Of a DNA stretch of 42,913 nucleotides, positions 8,481-17,268 are shown in pieces. Positions within the stretch are counted from its first letter, which is position 1, and every line of letters begins with the position of its first letter. Source of the stretch: an uncultured Prevotellaceae bacterium (lineage in GTDB: Bacteria; Bacteroidota; Bacteroidia; Bacteroidales; Bacteroidaceae); the NCBI GenBank assembly GCA_900314715.1, contig OMWI01000028.1:1-42913 (forward strand), written 5' to 3'. The notes beneath the pieces are model-generated. The model had not been told where the DNA came from. It saw only the letters and a list, made by a program, of their open reading frames with translations, and did not search any database. The translations under genes were made by a program, and so were the position numbers.

Positions 8481-9216
8481 CCGAACAGGAACAGGCACTA
8501 TCAGCATCTTCGGTCATCAAATGAGATTTAACATGGAAGATGGTTTCCCGTTGCTAACAACGAAGAAACTGCATCTTAAAAGCATCATACACGAACTAAT
8601 TTGGTTCTTGCAAGGCGACACGAACATCAAATACTTGCAAGAAAACGGCGTGAGAATATGGAACGAATGGGCTGATGAGAACGGCGAATTAGGTCCTGTA
8701 TATGGTCATCAATGGCGTTCGTGGCCAGATTATGATGGCGGTACGATTGACCAAATACAAAACGTGGTTGACCTCATTCGTCATCATCCCGACTCTCGAA
8801 GGATGATAGTAAGCGCATGGAATGTAGCTGAAGTGAAAGACATGGCTTTACCGCCTTGCCATACTTTATTCCAATTTTACGTAGCAGAAGGGAAGTTGTC
8901 TTTGCAATTGTACCAACGTAGCGCAGATACATTCTTGGGTGTTCCGTTCAACATTGCCAGTTATGCTCTTCTGTTGCAGATGATGGCGCAAGTGACAGGA
9001 TTGAAAGCAGGCGAGTTTATCCATACTACAGGAGACACACATCTATACTTGAACCATCTGGAACAAGCAAAGTTGCAACTTACGCGTACACCTCGTCCAT
9101 TGCCTATCATGAAACTGAATCCTGACGTGAAAGACATCTTCAGTTTCAAATACGAGGATTTCCAATTAGAAGGCTATGATCCTTGGCCACATATCAAAGC
9201 GGAGGTATCTGTATGA
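8422..9216 (+). CDS. thyA: Thymidylate synthase
   Basis: A 264-residue protein, the same length as E. coli ThyA and readily alignable from the first residue ([20 protein letters not shown]). Catalytic Cys146 is in [12 protein letters not shown], the phosphate-binding Arg lies in DRTGTG and in [12 protein letters not shown], and the C-terminus is [15 protein letters not shown]. It converts dUMP to dTMP while oxidising methylene-tetrahydrofolate to dihydrofolate, which the next gene's DHFR domain reduces. The N-terminal conservation fixes the start at 8422, so the 59-bp overlap with the methyltransferase gene is real. The stop codon overlaps the next start as ATGA (9213-9216). Confidence 0.97.
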   Translation: MKQYLNLLNRILTEGTKKTDRTGTGTISIFGHQMRFNMEDGFPLLTTKKLHLKSIIHELIWFLQGDTNIKYLQENGVRIWNEWADENGELGPVYGHQWRSWPDYDGGTIDQIQNVVDLIRHHPDSRRMIVSAWNVAEVKDMALPPCHTLFQFYVAEGKLSLQLYQRSADTFLGVPFNIASYALLLQMMAQVTGLKAGEFIHTTGDTHLYLNHLEQAKLQLTRTPRPLPIMKLNPDVKDIFSFKYEDFQLEGYDPWPHIKAEVSV

Positions 9217-10976
9217 AACAAGTGAACGTGATTGCTGCCGTTGCCAAAAACAGGGCTATCGGCTATCAAAACAAATTGCTTTATTGGTTGCCTAACGATT
9301 TGAAACGTTTCAAGGCTCTCACTACGGGGCACACCATCATCATGGGTAGGCGTACGTTTGAATCGTTGCCAAAAGGTGCTTTGCCCAATCGTAGAAATAT
9401 CGTGTTGAGTAGAACGGAAAAAACATTTGACAGTTGTGAGTGTTATAAGTCTTTGGAAGAGGCATTACAACATTGTGATGAAGACGAGATAATATATATA
9501 ATAGGTGGAGCAAGCGTTTACAAACAAGCAATGCCATTTGCACAGAGATTATGTCTAACGGAGATTGACGACACGCCCGAAAACGCGGATGCTTTTTTCC
9601 CTGATTATCATGACTGGACAATAGAGATGAAAGAGGAACACGAAAAGGATGAAAAACACGCATTTAACTATGCTTTCGTGGATTATGTCAAGGATGAGAA
9701 GAAAGAAAAGCGTGATAGCCGTCACAATAATATATCCACAAAACTATTGCTTACGTTGTTTCTCGTTCTTCAATCTTTGTTTGTCTCGGCTCAACGCCAT
9801 GAGATTTTCCATCCAAACATCACGTCGTTGCAAGTAAAGGCGGGATACGATTGGTTGTCTTTGCCCATTATCAATCTCCATGATGACAAACCTATCAACT
9901 TCGATTTTGACGACCTGACGCATGAATACCATAGATATATGTATAAGGTAGAACATTGCGAAGCGGATTGGACAACATCAGAGGAAATCTTCGTTAGCGA
10001 TTTCGTTAATGGATTTAATGACAGATTGCCTATAGACGACGTGGAGGAATCGCTGAATACGACCGTCTTATACACTCATTATCATTTCCAAGTTCCTAAT
10101 GACCAATGCAAATTGATTATGAGCGGTAATTATCGAGTTACCGTTTACGATGAAAACGATGATGATGAACCCATGTTTTCAGCATGTTTCATGGTGGTAA
10201 ATCCCTTAATGAACATTTCCATGAGTGTTTCTGGCAATACGGAAATAGACATCTACAAATCTCATCAACAAATAACGATGGGATTGGGATATGGTTCACT
10301 AAGCGTAACGCATAGAGATAGACAAATCAAGACCGTGGTAATGCAAAACGGAAGATGGGATAACGCGAAAATCAACGTTAAACCTCAATATGAGGAAACC
10401 AAGGGATTGAAATGGGAAAACAATCGCAATTTGATTTTCGACGGAGGAAACGAATATCGGAAGTTTGAAACGCTTGACGTAACGCATATGACGATGGGAT
10501 TGGAGTCTGTCAGTTGGGATGGAAATAATTACCATGCTTACGTATGGACTGACGAACCACGACGCAATTACGTATACGATGAAGACGCAAATGGTGCTTT
10601 TCTCATTAGAAATAGTGATAATTACGAGATAGACCGTATTTGCGATTACGTTCACGTACATTTCAAGTTGAAAGTTCCACAATATTATGGAGACGTTTAT
10701 CTTAATGGACAATGGACAAACGATCAATTTCTCCCTCAATATAAAATGGAATTTGATGCAAAGGAAATGGCTTACAATATCATCATTCCGCTGAAGCAAG
10801 GATATTATTCGTACCAATACTTATTGATGAAAGAAGACGGAACGCTCATTCCCGTTCCATCGGAAGGCAATTTCTATCAAACGGAAAACAAATACCAAGC
10901 ATTGGTATATTATAGGGAAATCGGTGGACGAACCGACCAGTTAGTTGGTTATTCTGAAGTAAGCTGTAAATTCTGA
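9213..10976 (+). CDS. Dihydrofolate reductase fused to T9SS plug protein (DUF5103)
   Basis: One uninterrupted 587-codon frame holds two proteins. Residues 1-163 are a complete DHFR ([53 protein letters not shown]). A charged linker (about 163-176, [13 protein letters not shown]) leads to a hydrophobic stretch at 178-193 ending in VSAQ, like a signal peptide with a cleavage site after A193. Residues 194-587 match the T9SS plug family (DUF5103): [50 protein letters not shown]. No in-frame ATG or GTG lies between the DHFR end and the hydrophobic segment, so separate initiation of the plug is not obvious. As read, it would be a membrane-anchored protein with cytoplasmic DHFR and periplasmic plug unless cleaved. 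The position of E. coli DHFR Trp22 is Tyr-Trp shifted (LLYWLPND). A lost stop codon or assembly error cannot be excluded. Confidence 0.88.
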   Translation: MKQVNVIAAVAKNRAIGYQNKLLYWLPNDLKRFKALTTGHTIIMGRRTFESLPKGALPNRRNIVLSRTEKTFDSCECYKSLEEALQHCDEDEIIYIIGGASVYKQAMPFAQRLCLTEIDDTPENADAFFPDYHDWTIEMKEEHEKDEKHAFNYAFVDYVKDEKKEKRDSRHNNISTKLLLTLFLVLQSLFVSAQRHEIFHPNITSLQVKAGYDWLSLPIINLHDDKPINFDFDDLTHEYHRYMYKVEHCEADWTTSEEIFVSDFVNGFNDRLPIDDVEESLNTTVLYTHYHFQVPNDQCKLIMSGNYRVTVYDENDDDEPMFSACFMVVNPLMNISMSVSGNTEIDIYKSHQQITMGLGYGSLSVTHRDRQIKTVVMQNGRWDNAKINVKPQYEETKGLKWENNRNLIFDGGNEYRKFETLDVTHMTMGLESVSWDGNNYHAYVWTDEPRRNYVYDEDANGAFLIRNSDNYEIDRICDYVHVHFKLKVPQYYGDVYLNGQWTNDQFLPQYKMEFDAKEMAYNIIIPLKQGYYSYQYLLMKEDGTLIPVPSEGNFYQTENKYQALVYYREIGGRTDQLVGYSEVSCKF

Positions 10977-11028
10977 CATCTTACCATCTTATGCAAGTCA
11001 TGTTTGGCTAATGGCTGGAAGATAATAG

Positions 11029-11174
11029 AAACCATTGATTTGAATGCTACAAACGAATGATTTATATGCTACAAACGAATGATTTATATGCTACAAATGA
11101 ATGATTTATAGCATATAAAGCAATGGTTTACATCGTGTAAAGCAATGGTTTATGCATTCAAAATGACATGTTTC
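11029..11174 (+). repeat. 22-bp-period semi-palindromic repeat array
   Basis: Seven 14-bp motifs start at 11029, 11051, 11073, 11095, 11117, 11139 and 11161, exactly 22 bp apart. Examples are AAACGAATGATTTA and AAAGCAATGGTTTA. The 8-bp spacers are also partly repeated (TATGCTAC between the early units). The array fills most of the 313-bp gap between the convergent plug-fusion and C10 genes. Together with the terminator at 11234-11265 it accounts for what is visible in that gap. Confidence 0.88.
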
Positions 11175-11233
11175 CATCAGATTAATCAATGAGAAAAGTC
11201 AATAGAACAAACTACACGTTAAATACGCATATT

Positions 11234-11265
11234 AAAAGCCGAGGCATTTGATTACCTCGGCTTTT
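11234..11265. terminator. Bidirectional intrinsic terminator
   Basis: AAAAGCCGAGG at 11234-11244 pairs with CCTCGGCTTTT at 11255-11265 around a 10-nt loop. The stem has an A-run on one side and a T-run on the other, so it can serve both convergent genes. Confidence 0.9.
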
Positions 11266-11289
11266 CTTAGTTATATTCTTTCGTTAACT

Positions 11290-13872
11290 TTATTTCTTGA
11301 ATACTTTTCTCATCTTCGAACTTGAATCCTTGTAGATATATACTCCAGAAGTAGTAGGTTCCCCATTCAATGGACGACCACTGAGGTCATAATAACGTTT
11401 AACATTATCATCTACATTGACTTTCTCAATAGCATCGGGAATACCGGCATCTTCTCCTATACCATTATTCCCTTTCTGGGTTTCACCAAGTTTGAGCGTT
11501 TTTACAAAGACACGATAAGGATCTTTTTTCGTGATAGCCTCAACGTAGACAGAAACTGTTTGAGGATAATCGTTTACTAACTTATCTTTTAACAAGAAAT
11601 CCAAAGGAACTATATACTCTTCTAACATTTTTAAAGTTGGATACAATGACTTGGGAGCAACTATATCCTTGCCATTGGCAGTCACTCCTACCTTGAGATA
11701 ATTAATACCCTTATCCATATCAGGAATCCACTTATCTGATGCTCCTATAGTAACTTTTCCTTGAATAAATTTGTCATCAGCTGATTTCGCTTGTTGATAG
11801 CTAACTTCATATTCCGAAGATATAAATGGAGGAATATCCAGAACAGAAGGATCATCTGGAATATCTGGCAAAGATGAACCACTTTTAAAATAAAGTAGAG
11901 TATAGCCTAAAGGCACCTTATTATTATATTCATATAATACAAACATTAATTCTCCTGGATATTTAGGAGTATAAGTGAAAGAAACTTTTTGGGTCTCTCC
12001 TGGTTTTAGATACACACCAGCTTTCATGTTTGCTCCCTTATCAACTTCAGTTCCTGGTAGAGTTTCATATGTAGAAGACAATGATTTAAATATTAGTTCA
12101 GGATCTTTATTATTCGTATAAACAGGCATCAAGGTTACGGTTCCACTAAATTCAAAGCCAAGATCTTGAATTTCCAACACAATGTCATGTTGATCCATTA
12201 CTTCACCAGATCCATTAAAATAACTTTTTTGGATAGATAACATTTTACTTACACTTGGCGTATAAACATATCCATCATCGGTTGGGGACACATTTATGTA
12301 CATATTTGGTGAGCCGAAAAATTGCCATTCAGAGTTTTCTTTATCTGCCCATTGGTACAATAAATATAACTTACACCCATCTTTAGGTAGATGTTCAATC
12401 AGTTGTATTGGGATGGTAATACAGGTATCTGCAGGACTTTCAAGTGTTAAGATATCAGGAAGGCCATAAGCTTCCTCATATATTTCATTTTCTTTTGGAT
12501 AGTATAATCCCAATTTGAAATTAGCCTTATCATACAAACTACTATAATATATCAATTCTATCGTAATATTATTATCATTTACGCTGAAATTAGAAACAGC
12601 ATAAAGTTCAGGATCCTCGCTTGCAGGCTTAGTATTTCCTGTTGGTGGTTGTAAACCGATAATAGCTTCCTGTTCCATGCTATAGCCCATAGAAGATGAA
12701 GCCTCATTTATATCTTTAGTTTCGTGTGGATTAAGCACGGAGAGAGCGAAGTAGTTGTCATACCGGCCCTCCCAGCCCCAATTAATATGATACAATCCCT
12801 CACCATCATATCCATCACAGATAAAAACATGTCCTCCTTCATCGGCGGAATTTGCCCCATAAAAAACAGGTCTTCCTTCTGCCATTTCTCCATAAATGAG
12901 ATCTTCTCAACCATCAATGGTGTAATTAGAACGATGAGCAAGGAAAATACCTTCATCATATCCAAAATAGTGACGCAGGGCATATACTGCATCTGCACTT
13001 TTAGCATTTGACACTACTGGACTATATTCCATCTTAGCCGCTTGTCCACAATAGCGCATCAAGTGAGCAACTGCGTCTTGCTGTTGCTTGGTTGTCTCTA
13101 TTGGGGAAAAAGCATCTGTGTCTTCATTATACATTGTATAATGAGGCACCATATTTGTCCAATCAAAAGTGGTAGAAGGTAATTTATCAAGATGGAGTTT
13201 GTCTTTAGTAAATTGAACAGGGCCAAAGCCAAATTCATTTTTTGATGCTTGAAGAGATAATTCATAGTCGTAAGCAGGAATCTCTGGGGTTGCATTTTGC
13301 GGCCACTTATAATAATACATTATTTGCGCCATAGCTGTAGCCACACATCCAGTTAGAGTTCTCTGTCCTTTATAATTATCATTATTCCCATTGTACACTG
13401 GACATTCAAGATTGTAAACAGGTGATTGATTCCAATAAGTATTTATCAACGGATTAATGGCCTTTCGCTTTGAATCTGCCTTTCTTGCATTTGTGGAAAT
13501 AGAAGTATTTCCCAATGCAGCAATGGCTTTTCCATAGCCTTTCAACCATTCGCGCATGTTTTGGGGCATATTATCCCAATCGAAACTTCCACCGTTACCA
13601 TAGCCCAATACTGGCAACGTACGACTGTCACCACTGGCTACAACGAATCCTCCGCCTTCTACATTGAAAGCATACACACCTTTCACGTCCAACTTAGCTG
13701 CATGTAACCTTGGACGTGCTTTCATCACCTTTCTCGCTCCACCATTTTCGGGAGTAGAAGTCAAAAAGCGAATGGCATTATCCATCGCCTCATCTTGACT
13801 GATAGCTTGTGCATTGGCACCGACAACCGACATAGCTGCCATCAATGCGATAAAAGTAAACTTCTTTAGCAT
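11290..13872 (-). pseudogene. C10 family cysteine peptidase (streptopain-like), nonsense-interrupted
   Basis: Read through one stop, this is an 860-position frame. It has a signal peptide (about 1-21, ending ANAQ), a propeptide (about 22-135: QDEAMDNAIRFL, GGFVVASGDSRTLPVLGY), and a peptidase domain with catalytic Cys176 in LTGCVATAMAQ and His348 in EGGHVFICDG, followed by LYHINWGW. Beta-rich domains follow, and the C-terminal tail (YYDLSGRPLNGEPTTSGVYI) resembles tails of exported Prevotella proteins. Codon 322 (12907-12909) is TGA. The frame continues without a shift (EDLIYGEMAEGRPVFY). SpeB has Trp at the matching place (QDWEAQIDKELSQNQPV), so TGG to TGA is the simplest explanation. The stop separates Cys from His, so neither fragment should be active alone. 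A very recent null allele, readthrough or a base error are all possible. Confidence 0.88.
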
Positions 13873-13941
13873 AATATTATTGTTATAGTTAGAAAAATAG
13901 ATATTATATTTATTAGCAATTCATACAAAATAAAGCAATAG

Positions 13942-13964
13942 TATATTATTTTGCAAATAATATA
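13942..13964. promoter_or_regulatory. Perfect AT-rich palindrome upstream of C10 gene
   Basis: TATATTATTT (13942-13951) and AAATAATATA (13955-13964) are perfect inverted 10-bp arms around TGC, about 70 bp upstream of the C10 start and 41 bp past the tilS stop. It could be an operator or a weak tilS terminator; the absence of G/C pairs argues against the latter. Confidence 0.45.
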
Positions 13965-14004
13965 AAAAACTTGCAAAAACAACAAATATTAAGATAAAAA
14001 ATGA

Positions 14005-15348
14005 TTAAATTGCGCTGATAATCAATACACCTTTCGTTTCTTTTGTAACACAATAATGATGATGAGGACGATGGTTGACGAGCCAAATAATATGTTGGTG
14101 AGCATCCGTAACCACCAATTGTTGTCGTTTGTCGTATAAAGAAACCTTACAATTTGTAAGAAAATCGCTTACCAACTTACTGCCTTTCATCCCAAAAGGC
14201 ACGAAACGATCGCCATTCTCAACATATCGAATGGTCAAGGGAAACTTTACCAAATCAGCATCAAGACATGCGACATTTTTCTGCTTGCTAATATGAAAAT
14301 CAGCATTTCTTGTCACATGCTGAAATGACAACACTTGTTTTTCCGTAAACACATACTTGCCCAATTCTGGTACTATCATGGACTTTCGTCTTTCTTCCAA
14401 ACGACAAACCAACAAACGGTTTCTATCCATCATGGCAACATGTGAGGCACTTAACCATTCTTTACCCGATTGCTCTCCATCGTTTTCGGCAATCTGCTGA
14501 ATTTGCGAAGGACTAAACCGATAAGGAGAAAGTAAGTGATATAAGATATACTCGTTTTGAGAAGCCAACGAGAAATCTATCGTTAGTGAATTATCGTCTT
14601 TCTCCAATATGCATTCGTTTGCCTTTTGTTCTAACGCCCAATCAAACAATTTCCCTGCTTCTGCTATGCGCTTGGCCGTGAGAGCGATATTATCACTCAC
14701 CGAGGGATTGATTTCGCGTAACATCGGGATGACATTCAATCGAATCTTATTGCGCACTACGTCATCTTGAAGATTGGTACTATCTGTCACGTAATCTTGA
14801 TTTACTCTGCGCAAATAGGCCTCGATTTCCTCTCTGTTCACATCCAACAATGGTCGGATGATTTGTCCGTTGACAGGAGAAATGCCTGTCAATCCATGAA
14901 TGCCTGTACCACGTACAAGATTGATGAGAAGCGTTTCTACACTATCATCTCGATGATGCGCAACACAAATCCCATCAGCATGAATGTCGTGAGCCAATTG
15001 TTCGAAATACTTATATCGCAACTCACGAGCTGCCATTTCAATACTCACATGATGCAACTCGGCATAAGTCATAGTATCGAAATGAATGCGATGCAAAGAA
15101 ATTCCCAATCGATTACACAAGGATTCGCAAAACATTTCATCACGGTTAGATTCGTCTCCGCGAAGATGAAAATTGCAATGAACAGCCTCTATCTGATAAT
15201 TTAGTTCTTTCAGTACTAACAACAAACATACGCTATCAGCACCACCAGAAAGCGCCACCAAGTACTTTCCATCATGCGAAAGCATTTGGTAATGGGCAAT
15301 CTGCTTGCGAACCTTATATAATAATGTATTATTCAACGTACAAAACAA
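14005..15348 (-). CDS. tilS: tRNA(Ile)-lysidine synthase
   Basis: A 447-residue protein with the N-type ATP pyrophosphatase P-loop SGGADS at 34-39, followed by the TilS pattern AVHCNFHLRGDESNRDE and VAHHRDDSVETLLINLVRGTG. The C-terminal part (about 365-445, ENGDRFVPFGMKGSKLVSDFL) is the TilS tRNA-binding domain. It converts the wobble C34 of tRNA-Ile(CAU) to lysidine using ATP and is normally essential. The gene overlaps the RlmI-like gene by 20 bp and is the last of a three-gene minus-strand operon of RNA functions. Confidence 0.96.
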   Translation of the reverse strand: MFCTLNNTLLYKVRKQIAHYQMLSHDGKYLVALSGGADSVCLLLVLKELNYQIEAVHCNFHLRGDESNRDEMFCESLCNRLGISLHRIHFDTMTYAELHHVSIEMAARELRYKYFEQLAHDIHADGICVAHHRDDSVETLLINLVRGTGIHGLTGISPVNGQIIRPLLDVNREEIEAYLRRVNQDYVTDSTNLQDDVVRNKIRLNVIPMLREINPSVSDNIALTAKRIAEAGKLFDWALEQKANECILEKDDNSLTIDFSLASQNEYILYHLLSPYRFSPSQIQQIAENDGEQSGKEWLSASHVAMMDRNRLLVCRLEERRKSMIVPELGKYVFTEKQVLSFQHVTRNADFHISKQKNVACLDADLVKFPLTIRYVENGDRFVPFGMKGSKLVSDFLTNCKVSLYDKRQQLVVTDAHQHIIWLVNHRPHHHYCVTKETKGVLIISAI

Positions 15349-16510
15349 GTCCTTTCAGATATTCTCCTTCAGGATGATAAATATTTATGGGATGATCGGC
15401 AGGTTGGTGTAATTGATGAAGGATGCGCACTTTCCTACCCGCTTGAGCCGCTGCGGTAAATACGGCATTACGAAATTGTTCCTTGGTAACCACCTGACTA
15501 CAACTAAAAGTAAACAAGATACCACCGTTCTTGATTCGCTCAAAGCCCTTGACATTCAATCGAGTGTATCCTTTCAACGCATTGTGCAAAGCGGCACGAT
15601 GCTTAGCAAATGCAGGAGGATCGAGAATCATCAAGTCGTATTTATCGTCGTTAGCATCCAAATACTTAAACGCATCGTCACAAAATGCATGATGACGCTC
15701 ATCGCCAGGGAAATTCATATCAACATTCGCATTAGTGAGATCGATAGCTTTTGCACTACTATCTACGGAATGTACTAACTTGGCTCCTCCTCTCATGGCA
15801 TAGACGGAAAAACCTCCCGTGTAACAGAACATATTAAGCACGCTCCTACCCTTTGAATAACTTTCGAGCAAAGCGCGATTGTCACGTTGGTCAACAAAGA
15901 AACCTGTCTTCTGTCCTCTTAACCAATCAACACGAAACTTCAATCCGTTTTCTATCGCGATATTATCATCAGAACCACCATAGAGGAAATCATTTTCCTG
16001 ACCTAAACCTGCCTTAAAAGGTAATGTAGTCTCACTCTTATAGAATACGTGCAGGATGTTATCTCCCATCACCTTAACCAAAGCCTTGCAAACTGCCTCA
16101 CGGCAAACGTGCATTCCCACGCTATGTGCTTGCATTACAGCAGTTTGTCCGTAACAATCAATAATCAATCCAGGAAGATTGTCACCCTCGCCATGAACCA
16201 ATCGATAGGTATTATTATTAGGATTTTGAGCAACTCCAATGGCTTTTCTAACATCAAAAGCAGCAGTTAACCTACTTTCCCAAAACGATTCATCTATTGC
16301 CACGTCATGAAAGGACAACACACGAACGGCAATAGAACCTACTTGATAATGTCCAACGGCAATGAATTCACCTTCGTTGGTAAGTACTCTAACAATTTCA
16401 CCTTCTTGTATTCCATCATCTGCATGATGGATTGCGCCTGAAAACACCCAAGGATGAAAACGTTTTAATGACTCTTCCTTACCGCGTTTTAAATATATCT
16501 TCTTATACAT
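15329..16510 (-). CDS. RlmI-like 23S rRNA m5C methyltransferase
   Basis: A 393-residue class I SAM methyltransferase, close to the 396 residues of E. coli RlmI. An N-terminal PUA domain (about 1-75: RFHPWVFSGAIHHADDGIQEG) is followed by a fold domain and the catalytic domain with LNMFCYTGGFSVYAMRGGA (SAM motif I) and DLMILDPPAFAKH (motif IV), then FSCSQVV with the catalytic-site Cys. I take the ATG at 16510, which overlaps the upstream exonuclease stop by 8 bp and begins directly at MYKKIYLKRG; an in-frame ATG at 16549 would add 13 residues inside the upstream gene. The target is probably C1962 of 23S rRNA by family. Confidence 0.9.
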   Translation of the reverse strand: MYKKIYLKRGKEESLKRFHPWVFSGAIHHADDGIQEGEIVRVLTNEGEFIAVGHYQVGSIAVRVLSFHDVAIDESFWESRLTAAFDVRKAIGVAQNPNNNTYRLVHGEGDNLPGLIIDCYGQTAVMQAHSVGMHVCREAVCKALVKVMGDNILHVFYKSETTLPFKAGLGQENDFLYGGSDDNIAIENGLKFRVDWLRGQKTGFFVDQRDNRALLESYSKGRSVLNMFCYTGGFSVYAMRGGAKLVHSVDSSAKAIDLTNANVDMNFPGDERHHAFCDDAFKYLDANDDKYDLMILDPPAFAKHRAALHNALKGYTRLNVKGFERIKNGGILFTFSCSQVVTKEQFRNAVFTAAAQAGRKVRILHQLHQPADHPINIYHPEGEYLKGLVLYVE

Positions 16511-17165
16511 CTTCATCATCTTCTGTGTTTGGTTCTTCTTTCGTTTCAATCACCTTAACCAATTCGTAATCCCCACTTTTCTTCAAACGCATCATTTCCT
16601 CATAGAGATGAATACACGCCCATGCATCAAGGGCAGCATACATTTGCTGTTTATCGTCAAGCGTGTTTTTCTCCCAATTAGTTAGTTGTTGACGTTTATT
16701 GATTTTCTTGTGAAAGAAATTGGCATAAAGCTTTTGTAGCGACATGTCTTCCACACCAAGGTCGGAAACCATATCTTGTAAATCAACGAAATATCCTGGA
16801 GTAAAAGCCATCCTCTTCTTCAAACCTATCAAGTCATCGTGCCAAGACAAACCAACTTTCAACACCTCCTTATCTTCCAAGAAGCGAATGACAGAGGGAG
16901 GCATCCCAATCTTGTTGAGACGAAAGAGAAAACATGTTTGATGAGTGGAGACTTGAAGAAGAGCGACATGATTCGAAGCGACACCTTTTTTGAACGAAGG
17001 CCTCGTCTCTGTATCAACTCCTAAAATAGGTTCTGACAAAAGAGTATTTACCGCTTCGTCTGCCTCTGATTCCGTTTGAACAACGACAATATTACCAGGA
17101 AATTGTTCAATCGGAAAAGTAGAGAGCAATCTTTTGTCAAACTTGTTAAAGATAACTTTCTTCAT
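16503..17165 (-). CDS. 3'-5' exonuclease, DEDDy family (RNase D/WRN-like)
   Basis: A 220-residue single-domain exonuclease. ExoI is GVDTETRPSF (D and E), ExoII has VGLSWHDDLIGLKK, and ExoIII is YAALDAWACIHLYEEM, giving the Tyr-x3-Asp of the DEDDy subgroup. There is no HRDC domain, unlike RNase D itself. The acidic tail TEDDEDV overlaps the next gene by 8 bp. As first gene of an operon with an rRNA methyltransferase and tilS, a role in RNA processing is plausible but unproven. The start at 17165 lies 20 bp after a TAATTTTG box on the same strand. Confidence 0.92.
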   Translation of the reverse strand: MKKVIFNKFDKRLLSTFPIEQFPGNIVVVQTESEADEAVNTLLSEPILGVDTETRPSFKKGVASNHVALLQVSTHQTCFLFRLNKIGMPPSVIRFLEDKEVLKVGLSWHDDLIGLKKRMAFTPGYFVDLQDMVSDLGVEDMSLQKLYANFFHKKINKRQQLTNWEKNTLDDKQQMYAALDAWACIHLYEEMMRLKKSGDYELVKVIETKEEPNTEDDEDV

Positions 17166-17184
17166 TTAAATCATTAATGACATG

Positions 17185-17192
17185 CAAAATTA
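17185..17192 (-). promoter_or_regulatory. Promoter -7 box of exonuclease-rlmI-tilS operon
   Basis: TAATTTTG on the minus strand lies 19 bp upstream of the exonuclease ATG. No clear -33 TTTG was found. Confidence 0.5.
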
Positions 17193-17235
17193 GAAAAAAG
17201 TTGCGAAAATATAGAAGAATATAAGTTTTTTACAC

Positions 17236-17243
17236 TAATTTTG
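17236..17243 (+). promoter_or_regulatory. Promoter -7 box of ftsK operon
   Basis: TAATTTTG followed by C lies 25 bp before the ftsK ATG, in the shared region divergent to the exonuclease operon. Confidence 0.55.
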
Positions 17244-17268
17244 CAGTAAAATTCATAATATCGAACAA

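Noticed and set aside
7818-8507. 229-codon minus-strand frame opposite the methyltransferase
   Set aside because: The plus strand encodes conserved catalytic motifs throughout; the antisense product looks like random reverse translation.
11029-11174. CRISPR array
   Set aside because: Repeat core is 14 bp with 8-bp spacers that are themselves partly repeated, and there are no cas genes.
11290-13872. TGA recoded as Trp in this organism
   Set aside because: Other genes here end in TGA as normal stops (thyA, ftsK, rpoD), so the code is standard.
16511-16549. Start of the RlmI-like protein at 16549
   Set aside because: It lies inside the exonuclease gene, adds a low-complexity Lys/Gln stretch, and the PUA domain begins right at the 16510 ATG.
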